Shown here one piece after another: positions 24,481-34,033 of a stretch of DNA of 64,000 nucleotides. The position numbers were made by a program, and so were the translations under genes. The DNA is taken from contig NZ_MKVJ01000019.1 of assembly GCF_001898805.1 (NCBI RefSeq), forward strand, positions 9,676 to 73,675. The letters run 5' to 3'. This stretch comes from Leifsonia sp. 71-9. Lineage in GTDB: Bacteria > Actinomycetota > Actinomycetes > Actinomycetales > Microbacteriaceae. Numbering within the stretch: position 1 is the first letter of the stretch; the number at the start of each line of letters is the position of its first letter. Under the pieces are notes generated by a model. The model was not told where the DNA came from. It saw only the letters and a list, made by a program, of their open reading frames with translations, and ran no database searches.

Positions 24481-25850
24481 TGAAGCGCTCCCCGCGCGAT
24501 GAGCTTGCCGAGGTCGTCGAGGGCGCCGACGGTGAGGACGCTCATGGGGCCGAAGCGCCGGAACGCCGGGTCGGCGCCGAGCTCGCAACGCACGGCGACG
24601 CACTGCGTGTCGGGGCCGAAGGCGATGGAGGCTCCGCGCAGCCGGCCCAGCGGCGTGTGCGCGCCCGTGACCAGGAAGACGACCGACAGGTTCGGATTCG
24701 ACTGGGCGGTGAGCTTCGCGACGTCCTCGAGGCGGCTCGCCCGCTCGGCCAGCTCGATCTCCGAGAAGCCGTCGAGCATCGCCGCCGCGTTGCGCGTCGG
24801 CAGCGTGCGGATCGTCACGACCTCGCCGCGCACCAGTTCCGGGCGCTCGGCGCTCGTCGTCACCACCAGGTCGCGACCGTCGCGGACGGCCTGGAGGCTG
24901 AGCGACGCGGCCACGCTGACAGCGAGCTCGAACTCGTCGTCCGACTCGTATTCCTCCTCGGCGGTGATGCCGATGGTCACGGCGATGCGCGAGTGCCGCG
25001 CCTCCTCGTACTGGCGCACCATGAGCCGACCGGTCTTCGCGGTCGACTTCCAGTGGACGTGGCGCCGGGAGTCGCCCGGCACGTAGTCGCGGATGGCGTG
25101 GAACGCGAGGTCCGCATCGACGATCGTGCTCGTCGGGAGACCCTCGAGGTCGCGGATGAGGCCGGCGCTCGTACCCGGGATGACCGCGGTCACGGGATGG
25201 ACGTGGAGCGTGTGCACCTCCGGCCAGAGCGCCTCGCGCCGCAGCAGCCCGATCGGGTCGCCGCGGGAGACCGAGACCGGGCCGACGTCGATGACGCCGC
25301 GTCGGGCGGCCGCGATCGACAGCCGCTCGGTGTGCTCGGCTCCCGCCGCGAGGAGCGGCACGTACGCCTCGGCGAGTCCGGACCCGATGGGCACGTCCAC
25401 CCGCCCGGGCAACGACGCGCGGCTTCCCGCGTTGCGGACCACGAGCCGCCCGGTCACGTCGTCGCCCGCGACGACCCGCTCCCGGTCCAGGGCGAGCTGC
25501 ACCCGGTAATCGTGGGAGCCCAGGAGGAAGGGGATGCAGACGACGATCAGCGCTGCGGCGGCCGCAGCGACGATCCAGCCGAGGCTCCAGCCGGCGACCC
25601 AGCCCGCGATCGCTCCGGCGACGAGCACGCAGACGACCAGCCAGCCCGGCGCGGTGACGGTCTCCACCAGCCAGCGCACGGAGGCGCGCAGCGCCGAGCC
25701 GACGGCCGCCGCGGCCGCACGGCCCCAGAAGACGCCGTCCTCGACGATGCCGGTGCTGCTCCTCGTGACGCTCGTGACCGTCGAGGCACGCGTGCGCGTG
25801 CCGGTGACGGTTCGCGTCAGCCGCGAGGAGGTGTCGTCGTACTCTGCCAT
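24477..25850 (-). CDS. DUF58 domain protein
   Basis: A 457-residue protein with two close hydrophobic helices (about 55-105) and a cytoplasmic or membrane-proximal DUF58 domain. Its signature is Ile-Arg-Asp-Tyr-Val-Pro-Gly-Asp-Ser-Arg-Arg-His-Val-His-Trp-Lys-Ser-Thr-Ala-Lys-Thr-Gly (about 250-272), which opens a von Willebrand A-like fold. DUF58 proteins are routinely encoded with MoxR ATPases and transglutaminase-like proteins and are thought to act with them in protein assembly or maturation. It starts 5 bases after the moxR stop and overlaps the next gene by 4 bases. Confidence 0.92.
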   Translation of the reverse strand: MAEYDDTSSRLTRTVTGTRTRASTVTSVTRSSTGIVEDGVFWGRAAAAAVGSALRASVRWLVETVTAPGWLVVCVLVAGAIAGWVAGWSLGWIVAAAAAALIVVCIPFLLGSHDYRVQLALDRERVVAGDDVTGRLVVRNAGSRASLPGRVDVPIGSGLAEAYVPLLAAGAEHTERLSIAAARRGVIDVGPVSVSRGDPIGLLRREALWPEVHTLHVHPVTAVIPGTSAGLIRDLEGLPTSTIVDADLAFHAIRDYVPGDSRRHVHWKSTAKTGRLMVRQYEEARHSRIAVTIGITAEEEYESDDEFELAVSVAASLSLQAVRDGRDLVVTTSAERPELVRGEVVTIRTLPTRNAAAMLDGFSEIELAERASRLEDVAKLTAQSNPNLSVVFLVTGAHTPLGRLRGASIAFGPDTQCVAVRCELGADPAFRRFGPMSVLTVGALDDLGKLIARGALQ

Positions 25851-25855
25851 CCGCC

Positions 25856-26821
25856 TCAGGCCGCTCCGTTCTCCACGGGCGCCTCGACGTCCAGCAGGAT
25901 CTGCCCGATCACGGCGTCGGGCGTCACGCCGTCGAACTCCGCGTCGGGGTTGAGGACGAGGCGGTGCGCGAGCACGGGCAGCGCGAGGTCGCGCACGTCG
26001 TCGGGGGTGACGAAGCTGCGTCCGTGGGCGACGGCCCAGGTGGCGGCGAGGCGGGCCAGGGCGAGGCCGCCGCGCACGCTGACGCCGAGCTTGACCTCGC
26101 TCGCCCGGCGGGTGGCCGCGATCAGCCGCATGATGTAGTCGAGCACCAGCGGGCTGCTGTAGACCCCGGCGACCAGGTCGGACATCGTCACGATCAGCTG
26201 GGCGTCGACGATCTCGGGCACCTCGCGGCGCGGGTGCATCGCGCCCTGCAGGATCCGCAGGGTCGACGCATCGTCGGGGTAGCCGATGGAGGCGCGGATC
26301 ATGAAGCGGTCGAGCTGCGCCTCCGGCAGCCGGTAGGTGCCCGCCTGCTCCACCGGGTTCTGCGTCGCGATCACCACGAACGGGACGCCGACCGGGCGGG
26401 TGACGCCGTCGACGGTGACGCGGCCCTCCTCCATCACCTCGAGCAGCGCCGACTGGGTCTTCGGGCTGGCGCGGTTGATCTCGTCGGCCAGGACCACGTT
26501 GGCGAAGATCGGGCCGGTGTGGAACTCGAACTCGCCGCGCTTCTGGTCGTAGACCGTGATGCCGGTCACGTCGCCGGGCAGCAGGTCCGGGGTGAACTGG
26601 ATGCGCGTCGACGTGCCGCGGATGGTCTGGCCGAGGGCGCGGGCGAGCGCCGTCTTGCCGGTGCCGGGGACGTCCTCGAGGAGGATGTGGCCCTCGCTCA
26701 GCAGGGTCGCGAACACGAGCTCGACGATGTGGCGCTTGCCGAGCACCGCCTGCTCGACGTTCTCCACGAGCTGGGCGAAGGTCGACTGGAACCAGGCGGT
26801 CTGTTCGGGGGTGATGGTCAT
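25856..26821 (-). CDS. MoxR-family AAA+ ATPase
   Basis: A 321-residue cytoplasmic AAA+ ATPase of the MoxR/RavA group. Walker A is Gly-Thr-Gly-Lys-Thr-Ala within Glu-Asp-Val-Pro-Gly-Thr-Gly-Lys (about 44-54), Walker B is Val-Val-Leu-Ala-Asp-Glu-Ile-Asn-Arg (about 109-117), sensor 1 lies in Val-Ile-Ala-Thr-Gln-Asn-Pro, and the arginine finger region is Leu-Asp-Arg-Phe. ATG 26821 overlaps the stop of a 20-codon minicistron and is preferred over the ATG at 26908, which would overlap the Ig-protein gene by 32 bases. MoxR ATPases act as chaperone-like remodelers with their DUF58/VWA partners; the partner is next in the operon. Confidence 0.93.
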   Translation of the reverse strand: MTITPEQTAWFQSTFAQLVENVEQAVLGKRHIVELVFATLLSEGHILLEDVPGTGKTALARALGQTIRGTSTRIQFTPDLLPGDVTGITVYDQKRGEFEFHTGPIFANVVLADEINRASPKTQSALLEVMEEGRVTVDGVTRPVGVPFVVIATQNPVEQAGTYRLPEAQLDRFMIRASIGYPDDASTLRILQGAMHPRREVPEIVDAQLIVTMSDLVAGVYSSPLVLDYIMRLIAATRRASEVKLGVSVRGGLALARLAATWAVAHGRSFVTPDDVRDLALPVLAHRLVLNPDAEFDGVTPDAVIGQILLDVEAPVENGAA

Positions 26822-26880
26822 GCGTCTTCCTCGGTCGTCGGTCGCGGTCGTGGCGGTCTCGATGTCATGGCGTCGCTCAT
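26818..26880 (-). CDS. 20-codon minicistron linking the Ig-protein gene to moxR
   Basis: ATG 26880 overlaps the stop of the giant Ig-protein gene (ATGA) and the TGA at 26818 overlaps the moxR ATG (ATGA). The predicted peptide is MSDAMTSRPPRPRPTTEEDA. It is too short and Pro/Arg-rich for a stable fold. The double overlap suggests that terminating ribosomes are handed from gene to gene, so the reading frame rather than the peptide may matter. It could also be chance. Confidence 0.4.
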   Translation of the reverse strand: MSDAMTSRPPRPRPTTEEDA

Positions 26881-29800
26881 CCGCCCGTCCCGCCGGTGCC
26901 GCCGGCACCTGGGTCGGGGTTGGTCGGCGCTGCGACGCCGCAGCGGGTCAGGGTCCGTTCGCCGAGCGCCTGGTACGCGCCGGTGAAGGTGATCTTGTAG
27001 CTCACGGTCCGGGTCGCGGGGTCGATCGAGACGTCGGTCGTGTACGCCCCCGCCGACTTGACCGCGCCCGAGAACACGATGTCGTCCTTCGTCGGTGCGA
27101 CCGTGCAGTCCGTCGGCACGTTGACGGTGACCGTCGTCGGGATGGTCGTCGGCGTCACAGGCGCGTTCGCCCCGCACGAACTGGTGCTGTCGAGGAAGCA
27201 GTAGCTGTAGGTGATCTGGCCCGGATCGCTGTCCTTCGACAGCGCGAAGTCGTGGGTGAGATTGCCGTTGATCCGGTAGTAGACGCCGAACAGCGACCGC
27301 GGCGGCACGTTCGGCGCCGTCACGCTGAGGAACTCGTATCCGCTGGTGAAGGCGCCGGAGGTGATGGTGCGCGACGGGTCGACGCCGACCGTGTAGGTGA
27401 CGCCGGGGCCGCCGGGCGAGATCGTGAAGGTGTACGCCGACTGCGTGCCGGTGGCGACCGCGCCGAAACCGTTCGCGGCGCACGCCTGCCCGAAGTACCT
27501 GGTGTACTCCTGCAGTCCGCCGAAGTTGTTCGAGGCCTGTCCTCCGGGCATCACCGGGTTGCCGTTGCCGTCCATCGAGCACGACGGCTGCGGCGCCCCC
27601 TCCCGCCACACCGCGTAGAGCACGTTGACGCCCTTGGCGCTGTGGTTCGGGTCCACCCCGACGTCCTTCAGCTGCAGCGCCGTGTTCGACGACGCGACGA
27701 GCGATCCGTTGGACGTGACGATCGGCGCACCCGACACCTGCACGGACTGCGCCCACGCCGAACCGGTGTTGCCCGATCCGAGCGGCGGCTGGAACTGGCT
27801 GACGGGGATGACGGAGATGTTCCGTGATCCCGGGGAGGCCGTCCCCGTCCACGTGGTCGTCGCACCGGTGCGCGGCACCTGGGCGACGGGGTTGCCGTCG
27901 ATGCTGATCTGGAACCCGCTGGTGTCGTCGCTCGACTGGATCGAGAGCGAGATCACGCCCAGCGTCGCCGTCGTGCGCGCCGGGTCGTAGACGGTGCCGC
28001 TGCTGCCGCCGCTGATGACCGGGGGCTGGTACGCCCAGGTGACCACCGGCGTCGTGTCGAGCGACTCGCCCACGGCGTTGACCGCCCGCGCGGTGAAGGT
28101 GTGGCGCTGCCCGTTCACGAGACCGCCGACGGTGCAGGAGTAGGTGCCCGCCGCGCCGGCGGAGCAGCTCGACGGCACCTGCTGGCCGTTCTCGTAGATC
28201 GCGACGCCGCGCAGCCCGGGGTGCGCGAGGGCAGCCTCGCCGAGCGTGACGAGGAGCGTCACGCTCGATCCGGTGAAGCCCGTGGTCGTCACGGAGCTGG
28301 GCTGCGCCGGATAGCCCTGGACGTCGAGGGTGAGGGTGCCGCCGCCGGTGCGGCCCTGCGCGTCGGCGACGGTGTACGGGACGATGCAGCTGCCGCCGGC
28401 CGGCTTCGGTCCGCCCGGCCAGGTGGCGGTGATCGCGCTGGTCCCGGAGGCGGAGATCGACGCGACCGCGCAGGTCGTCTGCCCGAGGCCCACGAGCTTG
28501 AGGCCGGAGCCCTGCTTGCCCTGGAACGGGTCGTACTCCCCCGCCACGCCGATGACCGTGACGGAGCAGGACGGTCCGCCGCTCACCGAGCACGACTGGG
28601 TGAAGGTGGCGGCGCGCGGGGCGTCCGGCGGCGCCGCTCCCACGACGAGCGTGACGTTGGCGGTGAGGCCGCCGAACGAGGTCACCTTGACGGTGACGTT
28701 CTCGCGGGCGCCGGGGTGCGCATCCGCCCTCGCCGTCGCGGTCAGCGTGCGCCCGGACTGGGTGACGGCGAAGTTGGTCCCCGAATACACGATCGCGTAG
28801 TCGAGCGCGCCCTGGTCGCCGACGCGGCCGCCCTCCCAGCTGGTCAGGTCGGCGTACAGGTCGATGGTCTGGGAGGCGCCCGGAGCGACCGTACGGCTGA
28901 CCGAGTTGAGCTGGGCCTGCGGGCTCTTGGGCTGGATGACGACCGGCACCGGCAGGGCGGTCCAGGTGCTCTGCCCGGCCAGGCGCACCTGTACCGTGCA
29001 GGTGTCGGTCCACGGCGCCTCGCGGCCGGCCGCGTATGTTGCGCTGGAACCGCCGCCGGGCGTGCACCGGGCGTTCGCGCGCTGGACGGCGAACGAGTTG
29101 TCGTCGCGCACCTGCAGGGCATCCCCGGAGACCAGGTCGACGGCCTCCTTCAGCGGGATGGATACCGACTGCTCCTCTCCGACCTTGTAGGCGGTGAGCC
29201 CGCCCGCGAGCTGCAGGCGCATGTCGTCGAACGCGGGGATGCGCAGGAAGCCGTAGCCGACCGACTTGCGGCCGGTCTGGTCGATCCCGGTCAGCGCGAA
29301 GGGCACGAGCGCGCCGTCGCGAGGGACCGGCCCGCTGATCCGGTGCCCCGTCACGGTGTACGACGACGCCGACGGCCCCCAGATCGAGAGCGTGAGGTCG
29401 GAGATGCTGCCGGAGCTCCACACGGTCTTGCCCGCGACCACGTCGATCCCCGTCGCGAGCTCGCTGCGGTCGCGGGTGCCGACCACGGTGTCCGTCACGA
29501 CGGGCACGTCGGTCGCGGCCTCCGCCGTCACGGTCACGACGATGAGACCCTGCGCGGTGCTGGAGGTCGCCGAGGACTTCACGGTGTAGATGTACGACTG
29601 CACACCCTCCACGTCGCCCGGGAGCAGGCGGACCGTCCCCGACTTCAGGTCGGTGCCGGAGGCGATCAGGCCCTTCAGGCGGTTGTACTCGCTGGAGCCG
29701 GGGAGCTCGGGCGCGTTGGGCACGACGGAGACGAGGCTGAGCATGCCGCCCGCCGGGTCGCGGTCGTTCAGGAGCGGCTGCACCGTGAGCGGCGTGGTCG

Positions 29801-32800
29801 AGCCCTTCACCGTGCGCACCGCGTCGCTGTAGGTGATCGGCGCGACGTCGGCGTCCGCGCTGCCGAGGACGGCGATGCGGATGACCCCGTCTCCGGTGGC
29901 GCCCGCCGGATCGCGCAGGGTGTAGCCGAACGACACCTGGCCGCCGCTGACGCCGCCGCCGGGCGCCGTGTAGACGATCGATCGGCCGTCCGGCCCGATG
30001 GTCGCGGCGCCCGACCCGGCCTTCGGCTGGGCGAGCGACGAGAGCACCGTGGCGTCGCCGTCCGGGTCCTGGCCGGCCGAGGGAACGGCGAGGGTGACGG
30101 TCCCGCCGGCGCGGACGCGGGCGGTCAGGGTCGACGGCTCCGGCGCGCGGTTGGCGCCGTCGGCGATGACGGTGACCGTGATCTCCGTCGAGTCGAGGCG
30201 GCTCGGGTCCGATTCGACGTAGTCCGAGTAGTGGAGCGTGTAGACGCCCGCCTTGGTCGGCGCGAGGTAGCGCACGGTGTCGCCGGCGGCGAAGACGAGC
30301 TCGCCCGGGGCCCCCGAGCCCTCGATCTGCGAGGAGAGCACGAGGCGCTCACCGCGCGGCGCGATGTCGTTGGCGGTGACCGGGATGTCGACCTGCGTGC
30401 CCGCCCGCACCGTCACGGCGTCGGGGCGCGCGATCGGTCCGATGCCGGTCGCCGGGTCGACGAGGAAGACCGTGATCTCGCCCTGGACGGTCTGCCCGGC
30501 GCCGTCGCCGATCGTCACCGTGGCGGTGCCGATGCGTCCGGGCCTGCCGTCCGCCGTGGTGCCGCTGACGCGGACCTGGGCGTTGTCGACGACGCTCGCC
30601 GACAGGCGGTCCTCGTCCGCCGTGACCGACTGGACGGCGAGGACGCGGCCCGACGTGTTCTGGACGGCCGGGAGCACGTCGAGCGTCGTGTCCTCCTGCG
30701 CGCGGGCGAAGGCGACGAGCGGCGGGATGGTGAGCGCCCGGCCTCCCGCCACCACGCTGAAGCGGAGCACGCCGGTCTGCTCGGCCTTGGTCTGCGCGTC
30801 CTGCACGGTGTAGCCGACGAAGTACTCGCCCGCGGCCTTCGCCGTGAGCTGGATGGTGCCGGCCGCGCCGTTCGGCGTCACCGTCGCGTAGTCCTTGTCG
30901 CCGGTGGTGATGACCGCGTCGGTGAGCCGGTACGAGCCGGAGCCGCCCTCGACGTGGTCCGCGATCGCCTCCGTGCGCGGCTCGCCGACGCCGGTGACGA
31001 CGGCGGCGGGCACCGTGGTGAGCGCCGGATCGGCCGCGACCGAGACGACGAGCTCCTTCGTCGTCTGGGCGCCGCGCGCATCCACCACCGTCACGGTCAC
31101 CGCGTAGGTGCCCGCGCCGGCGTTCGGGTCGGTGTGGCGGACGGCGACCCGGCCGTCCGCGGTCGCGACGACGCGGATCGGGGCGGCGGCGTCCGTCTTG
31201 CGGGCATCGGCCAGGGCGATCGGATCGCCGTCCGGATCCACCCACGCGGAGAGCACCGGGACCGAGACGGTGCCGCCCGGCGCGAGCGACACGGTCGGCC
31301 AGGTCTGCATGCAGTTGTCGATGCCGCACCAGGCCGGGGCGCTGTTGTCCGCGTCCGCCACGACGTGCAGCGTGACGGTCGCCGGCTGGGACTGCATGAG
31401 TCCGTCGGTCACCACGTAGCTGAACGTCGCGGTGCCGCTCTGCGCGCGCACGTGGATCGCGAGCTGCTGGTCGTCGGCCGTCAGCGACAGGTCGCCGAAG
31501 CCCGGATCGCTGAGGCCGCCCCCGAGCGAGTCGGGCACGATCGAGAGCACGGCGCGCTTCACGGGCGAGTGCGCGTTGAGGAGCACGGGGAGGATGGCGG
31601 TCGCGCCCGCGCGCACGCCGAAACTCGACGGCTGCGCCACCGGCGGCATCTCCTGGGTGACCTCCTCGACCTGCGTCGTGGTCTCGGTCTCCTGGGTCTT
31701 CTTCTCGTCGTCGGCGTTCCACTGGGACGGCGGGATGAGCGTTCCGTCCGGGATGGTCCAGAGCGTCCCCGACTCGGTCTCGTCGAGCACGGCGCGCTGG
31801 CCGTTGCTCAGGATCTGGGGCGCGAGCGAGCGGGCGTCCTCGAGCGTGCCCTGGGGCACCTCCAGCGTCGTGGTGCCCCCGGTGGACGACCAGAGGCGCC
31901 CGGCGGTGGTGGAGAGCCACGCGCCGTAGACGGTGCCCGCCACCTCGGTCGGCGCGGCGGGAGTGCCGGATGCGTCGACGGTGCGGCCGGACTGACCGCT
32001 GCGCACCTGCACGGCCACGAGCCCGGAGCCGTCGGCGAAGTAGGCGGCGGCGCCGTCGGAGGTGCTCCCGGCGATCGCGTCGCTGCCGAGGCGCACGTCG
32101 ACCGCGGCATCGCGTCCGGCGATCCACGCCTTGCTCTGCGCGGGCGCGGCGAGCACCCAGGTGCCGCCCGCGAGCGCGAGCGCGACCTTGGCCGAGGCCG
32201 GCGGCGAGGAGGCGAGCTTCGCGGCGTCGCCCGTCCAGGTGCCGCGCGCGGCGTCGTAGACGCGCACCGCGCGCTCCTTCGCCGAGTACAGGGCGACCGT
32301 GCCGTCCGCCCCCACGGCGACGGCCGTCGCGACGTAGCCCTCGGCGCCCTTCGTGGTGCGCTCCTGCTGCAGCGGGTCGATCGGGACCGGCTTGCCGGCG
32401 GATCCCTGCGCGGAGAGCTGTTGCACGTACACCGTGCCCGCGTCGGTGAGGTACGCGGCCCAGTCGCCGTTCGAGAGCACCTGCCGGGTGCCGCTCGGGG
32501 TGGAGGCGCCGGTCGAGCCGCCCGACGACGATCCCGAGGCCCCGGACGAGGACGCGGCCTCGGCCGTCGACCCCTCGACGAGCGCCTTCGGGTCGGCCGG
32601 ATCGACCTCCCACGCCTGGCGGAAGCCCTGCGTGAAGACGATGCCCTGGGAGCCGTGCTGCACGACGCCGCTCGGATCCTCCGCATCCCGCACCGTGCTG
32701 AGCTGCTTGAGGTCGGTGTCGACGCGCGCGTACTGGCCGGAGGCCTTCGTCACCCAGACGGAGCTCTCGACGGCCTCCGACTTCTGGGTGTCGTACCCCT

Positions 32801-32900
32801 GCGCGATGACGGCGCCCGTCACCACGAGCGCGATGGCGGCGACGACCGCGGTCACGGCGGTGGCGCGGCCGAAGCGGCGACGAGGTGCCCGCTGCTTCAC
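26877..32900 (-). CDS. Giant Ig-like/FN3 repeat membrane protein of the T7SS locus
   Basis: A 2007-residue protein (about 200 kDa). A basic N-terminus and one transmembrane helix (about 14-36) export the rest. Residues about 40-430 contain repeated Gly-Asp-Trp/Ala-Tyr-Leu-type beta segments that look propeller-like, and an acidic Lys-Lys-Thr-Gln-Glu-Thr-Glu stretch near 430. From about 440 to 1500 come successive Ig/cadherin-like domains marked by Pro-Asp-Gly-Asp or Asp-Pro-Asp-Gly-Asp and Asn-Arg-Ala-Pro starts. Fibronectin-III-like and Cys-containing domains follow to a Gly-rich end. It is probably a surface or wall-associated scaffold. GTG 32900 overlaps the kinase stop (GTGA); the frame upstream is antisense shadow. 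No enzymatic motif is seen. Confidence 0.87.
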   Translation of the reverse strand: MKQRAPRRRFGRATAVTAVVAAIALVVTGAVIAQGYDTQKSEAVESSVWVTKASGQYARVDTDLKQLSTVRDAEDPSGVVQHGSQGIVFTQGFRQAWEVDPADPKALVEGSTAEAASSSGASGSSSGGSTGASTPSGTRQVLSNGDWAAYLTDAGTVYVQQLSAQGSAGKPVPIDPLQQERTTKGAEGYVATAVAVGADGTVALYSAKERAVRVYDAARGTWTGDAAKLASSPPASAKVALALAGGTWVLAAPAQSKAWIAGRDAAVDVRLGSDAIAGSTSDGAAAYFADGSGLVAVQVRSGQSGRTVDASGTPAAPTEVAGTVYGAWLSTTAGRLWSSTGGTTTLEVPQGTLEDARSLAPQILSNGQRAVLDETESGTLWTIPDGTLIPPSQWNADDEKKTQETETTTQVEEVTQEMPPVAQPSSFGVRAGATAILPVLLNAHSPVKRAVLSIVPDSLGGGLSDPGFGDLSLTADDQQLAIHVRAQSGTATFSYVVTDGLMQSQPATVTLHVVADADNSAPAWCGIDNCMQTWPTVSLAPGGTVSVPVLSAWVDPDGDPIALADARKTDAAAPIRVVATADGRVAVRHTDPNAGAGTYAVTVTVVDARGAQTTKELVVSVAADPALTTVPAAVVTGVGEPRTEAIADHVEGGSGSYRLTDAVITTGDKDYATVTPNGAAGTIQLTAKAAGEYFVGYTVQDAQTKAEQTGVLRFSVVAGGRALTIPPLVAFARAQEDTTLDVLPAVQNTSGRVLAVQSVTADEDRLSASVVDNAQVRVSGTTADGRPGRIGTATVTIGDGAGQTVQGEITVFLVDPATGIGPIARPDAVTVRAGTQVDIPVTANDIAPRGERLVLSSQIEGSGAPGELVFAAGDTVRYLAPTKAGVYTLHYSDYVESDPSRLDSTEITVTVIADGANRAPEPSTLTARVRAGGTVTLAVPSAGQDPDGDATVLSSLAQPKAGSGAATIGPDGRSIVYTAPGGGVSGGQVSFGYTLRDPAGATGDGVIRIAVLGSADADVAPITYSDAVRTVKGSTTPLTVQPLLNDRDPAGGMLSLVSVVPNAPELPGSSEYNRLKGLIASGTDLKSGTVRLLPGDVEGVQSYIYTVKSSATSSTAQGLIVVTVTAEAATDVPVVTDTVVGTRDRSELATGIDVVAGKTVWSSGSISDLTLSIWGPSASSYTVTGHRISGPVPRDGALVPFALTGIDQTGRKSVGYGFLRIPAFDDMRLQLAGGLTAYKVGEEQSVSIPLKEAVDLVSGDALQVRDDNSFAVQRANARCTPGGGSSATYAAGREAPWTDTCTVQVRLAGQSTWTALPVPVVIQPKSPQAQLNSVSRTVAPGASQTIDLYADLTSWEGGRVGDQGALDYAIVYSGTNFAVTQSGRTLTATARADAHPGARENVTVKVTSFGGLTANVTLVVGAAPPDAPRAATFTQSCSVSGGPSCSVTVIGVAGEYDPFQGKQGSGLKLVGLGQTTCAVASISASGTSAITATWPGGPKPAGGSCIVPYTVADAQGRTGGGTLTLDVQGYPAQPSSVTTTGFTGSSVTLLVTLGEAALAHPGLRGVAIYENGQQVPSSCSAGAAGTYSCTVGGLVNGQRHTFTARAVNAVGESLDTTPVVTWAYQPPVISGGSSGTVYDPARTTATLGVISLSIQSSDDTSGFQISIDGNPVAQVPRTGATTTWTGTASPGSRNISVIPVSQFQPPLGSGNTGSAWAQSVQVSGAPIVTSNGSLVASSNTALQLKDVGVDPNHSAKGVNVLYAVWREGAPQPSCSMDGNGNPVMPGGQASNNFGGLQEYTRYFGQACAANGFGAVATGTQSAYTFTISPGGPGVTYTVGVDPSRTITSGAFTSGYEFLSVTAPNVPPRSLFGVYYRINGNLTHDFALSKDSDPGQITYSYCFLDSTSSCGANAPVTPTTIPTTVTVNVPTDCTVAPTKDDIVFSGAVKSAGAYTTDVSIDPATRTVSYKITFTGAYQALGERTLTRCGVAAPTNPDPGAGGTGGTGG

Positions 32901-34033
32901 AGCACCCCGCCCGCGATCAGGGCGACGCCCACGCCGACGACGGCGACGACCGCCACCCCGGCGCCGATGAGGGCGGGGACGATCGGGTTGCCGGCCCAGC
33001 GGCGCTCGCGCACGACGAGGCCGTCGCGGTCGCGCTTGGCCTCCGCCGCGGCCTCGGCCTGCTTGGCCTCGCGCTGCGCACGCCGCGAGTCGGGGTTGAC
33101 GGTGGAGACGACGGGGCCGCGGCGGTCGCGGTCGTCGAGGTCGATCAGGCCGGCGGCGCGCGCCCACTCGGGCGAGGCGACCTCGATCGCCGTCGGCGGG
33201 ATGCCGAGCTCGTACTGCACCCAGCGCAGCTCCTCGGCGAACGCCTGCGCGGAGGCGAAGCGGCGGGCCGGATCCTTCGACAGCGCGGTCCGCAGCGCCT
33301 CCTCCAAGCGCGGCGGCACGTCGTCGCGGCCGGTCGGCGTGTAGACGGCCTTCAGGATGCGGCCGGTCATCAGGTCGCGCGTGTTCGCCTGGCGGCGGTC
33401 CGACTCGAACGGGCTGCGCCCGGTGAGCAGGGTGTAGACGGTGGCCGCGAGGCTCCACACCTCGCTCGCGATCGTGCCGTTCGTGGTCTCCTGCAGGACT
33501 TCCGGCGCCGACCACGGGACCGACATCGCGACGTCGCCGTCCTCGTCGTCCGCGGCGGCGATGCCGAAGTCGGCGAGCACGGCCGAGCCGAGCGCCGTGA
33601 TGAGGATGTTGGAGGGCTTGATGTCGCGGTGCAGCAGGCCGGCGCGGTGCACGGTCTCGACGGCGCCCGCGATCCGCACACCGGTCTCGAGCACGGTCGT
33701 CAGCGCGAGGGAGTCGCGTCGGAGCCGCGCGCTCATCGTGTCGGGGCAGTACTCCATCACGAAGAACGGGCGGCCGTCCGACGAGATGCTCGCGAGGTGC
33801 ACGGTGACGATCGCGGGATGCGCGCTCAGCCGGGCGAGGATGTCCGCCTCGGCGTTGAACGCCCGCAGGGTGTCGTCGTTCACCGCCTCCGCGGCCAGCA
33901 CCTTCACCGCGACCACACGGCGCGGGAGGTCCTGCTCGTACAGGAAGACGTCGGCGAAGCCGCCGGATCCGAGCGGTCGGATGACGGCGTACCCGGGCAG
34001 CACGGGCGGGGAGGCGATGGCTCGTCTGCTCAC
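32897..34033 (-). CDS. Membrane-anchored Ser/Thr protein kinase (PknB-type)
   Basis: A 378-residue protein with an N-terminal kinase domain (about 12-275): glycine loop Gly-Ser-Gly-Gly-Phe-Ala-Asp-Val, Val-Ala-Val-Lys-Val, His-Arg-Asp-Ile-Lys-Pro-Ser-Asn, Ala-Asp-Phe-Gly-Ile-Ala, Trp-Ser-Ala-Pro-Glu. A charged Arg/Glu/Ala linker follows, and one helix at about 352-374 ends the protein with almost no extracellular domain. All catalytic residues are present. The activation segment lacks the Thr-X-Thr pair of PknB. The GTG start has GGAGGG 8 bases upstream and overlaps an 11-codon upstream ORF. It is the probable source of phosphothreonine for the locus FHA domains (inference). Confidence 0.93.
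   Translation of the reverse strand: MSRRAIASPPVLPGYAVIRPLGSGGFADVFLYEQDLPRRVVAVKVLAAEAVNDDTLRAFNAEADILARLSAHPAIVTVHLASISSDGRPFFVMEYCPDTMSARLRRDSLALTTVLETGVRIAGAVETVHRAGLLHRDIKPSNILITALGSAVLADFGIAAADDEDGDVAMSVPWSAPEVLQETTNGTIASEVWSLAATVYTLLTGRSPFESDRRQANTRDLMTGRILKAVYTPTGRDDVPPRLEEALRTALSKDPARRFASAQAFAEELRWVQYELGIPPTAIEVASPEWARAAGLIDLDDRDRRGPVVSTVNPDSRRAQREAKQAEAAAEAKRDRDGLVVRERRWAGNPIVPALIGAGVAVVAVVGVGVALIAGGVL

Noticed and set aside
24481-24603. Extra N-terminus of the transglutaminase-like protein
   Set aside because: Overlaps the DUF58 coding region in another frame; GTG 24480 is coupled to the DUF58 stop.
26822-26908. Longer MoxR from ATG 26908
   Set aside because: Overlaps the end of the Ig-protein gene and adds non-family sequence; ATG 26821 is coupled by ATGA and fits family length.
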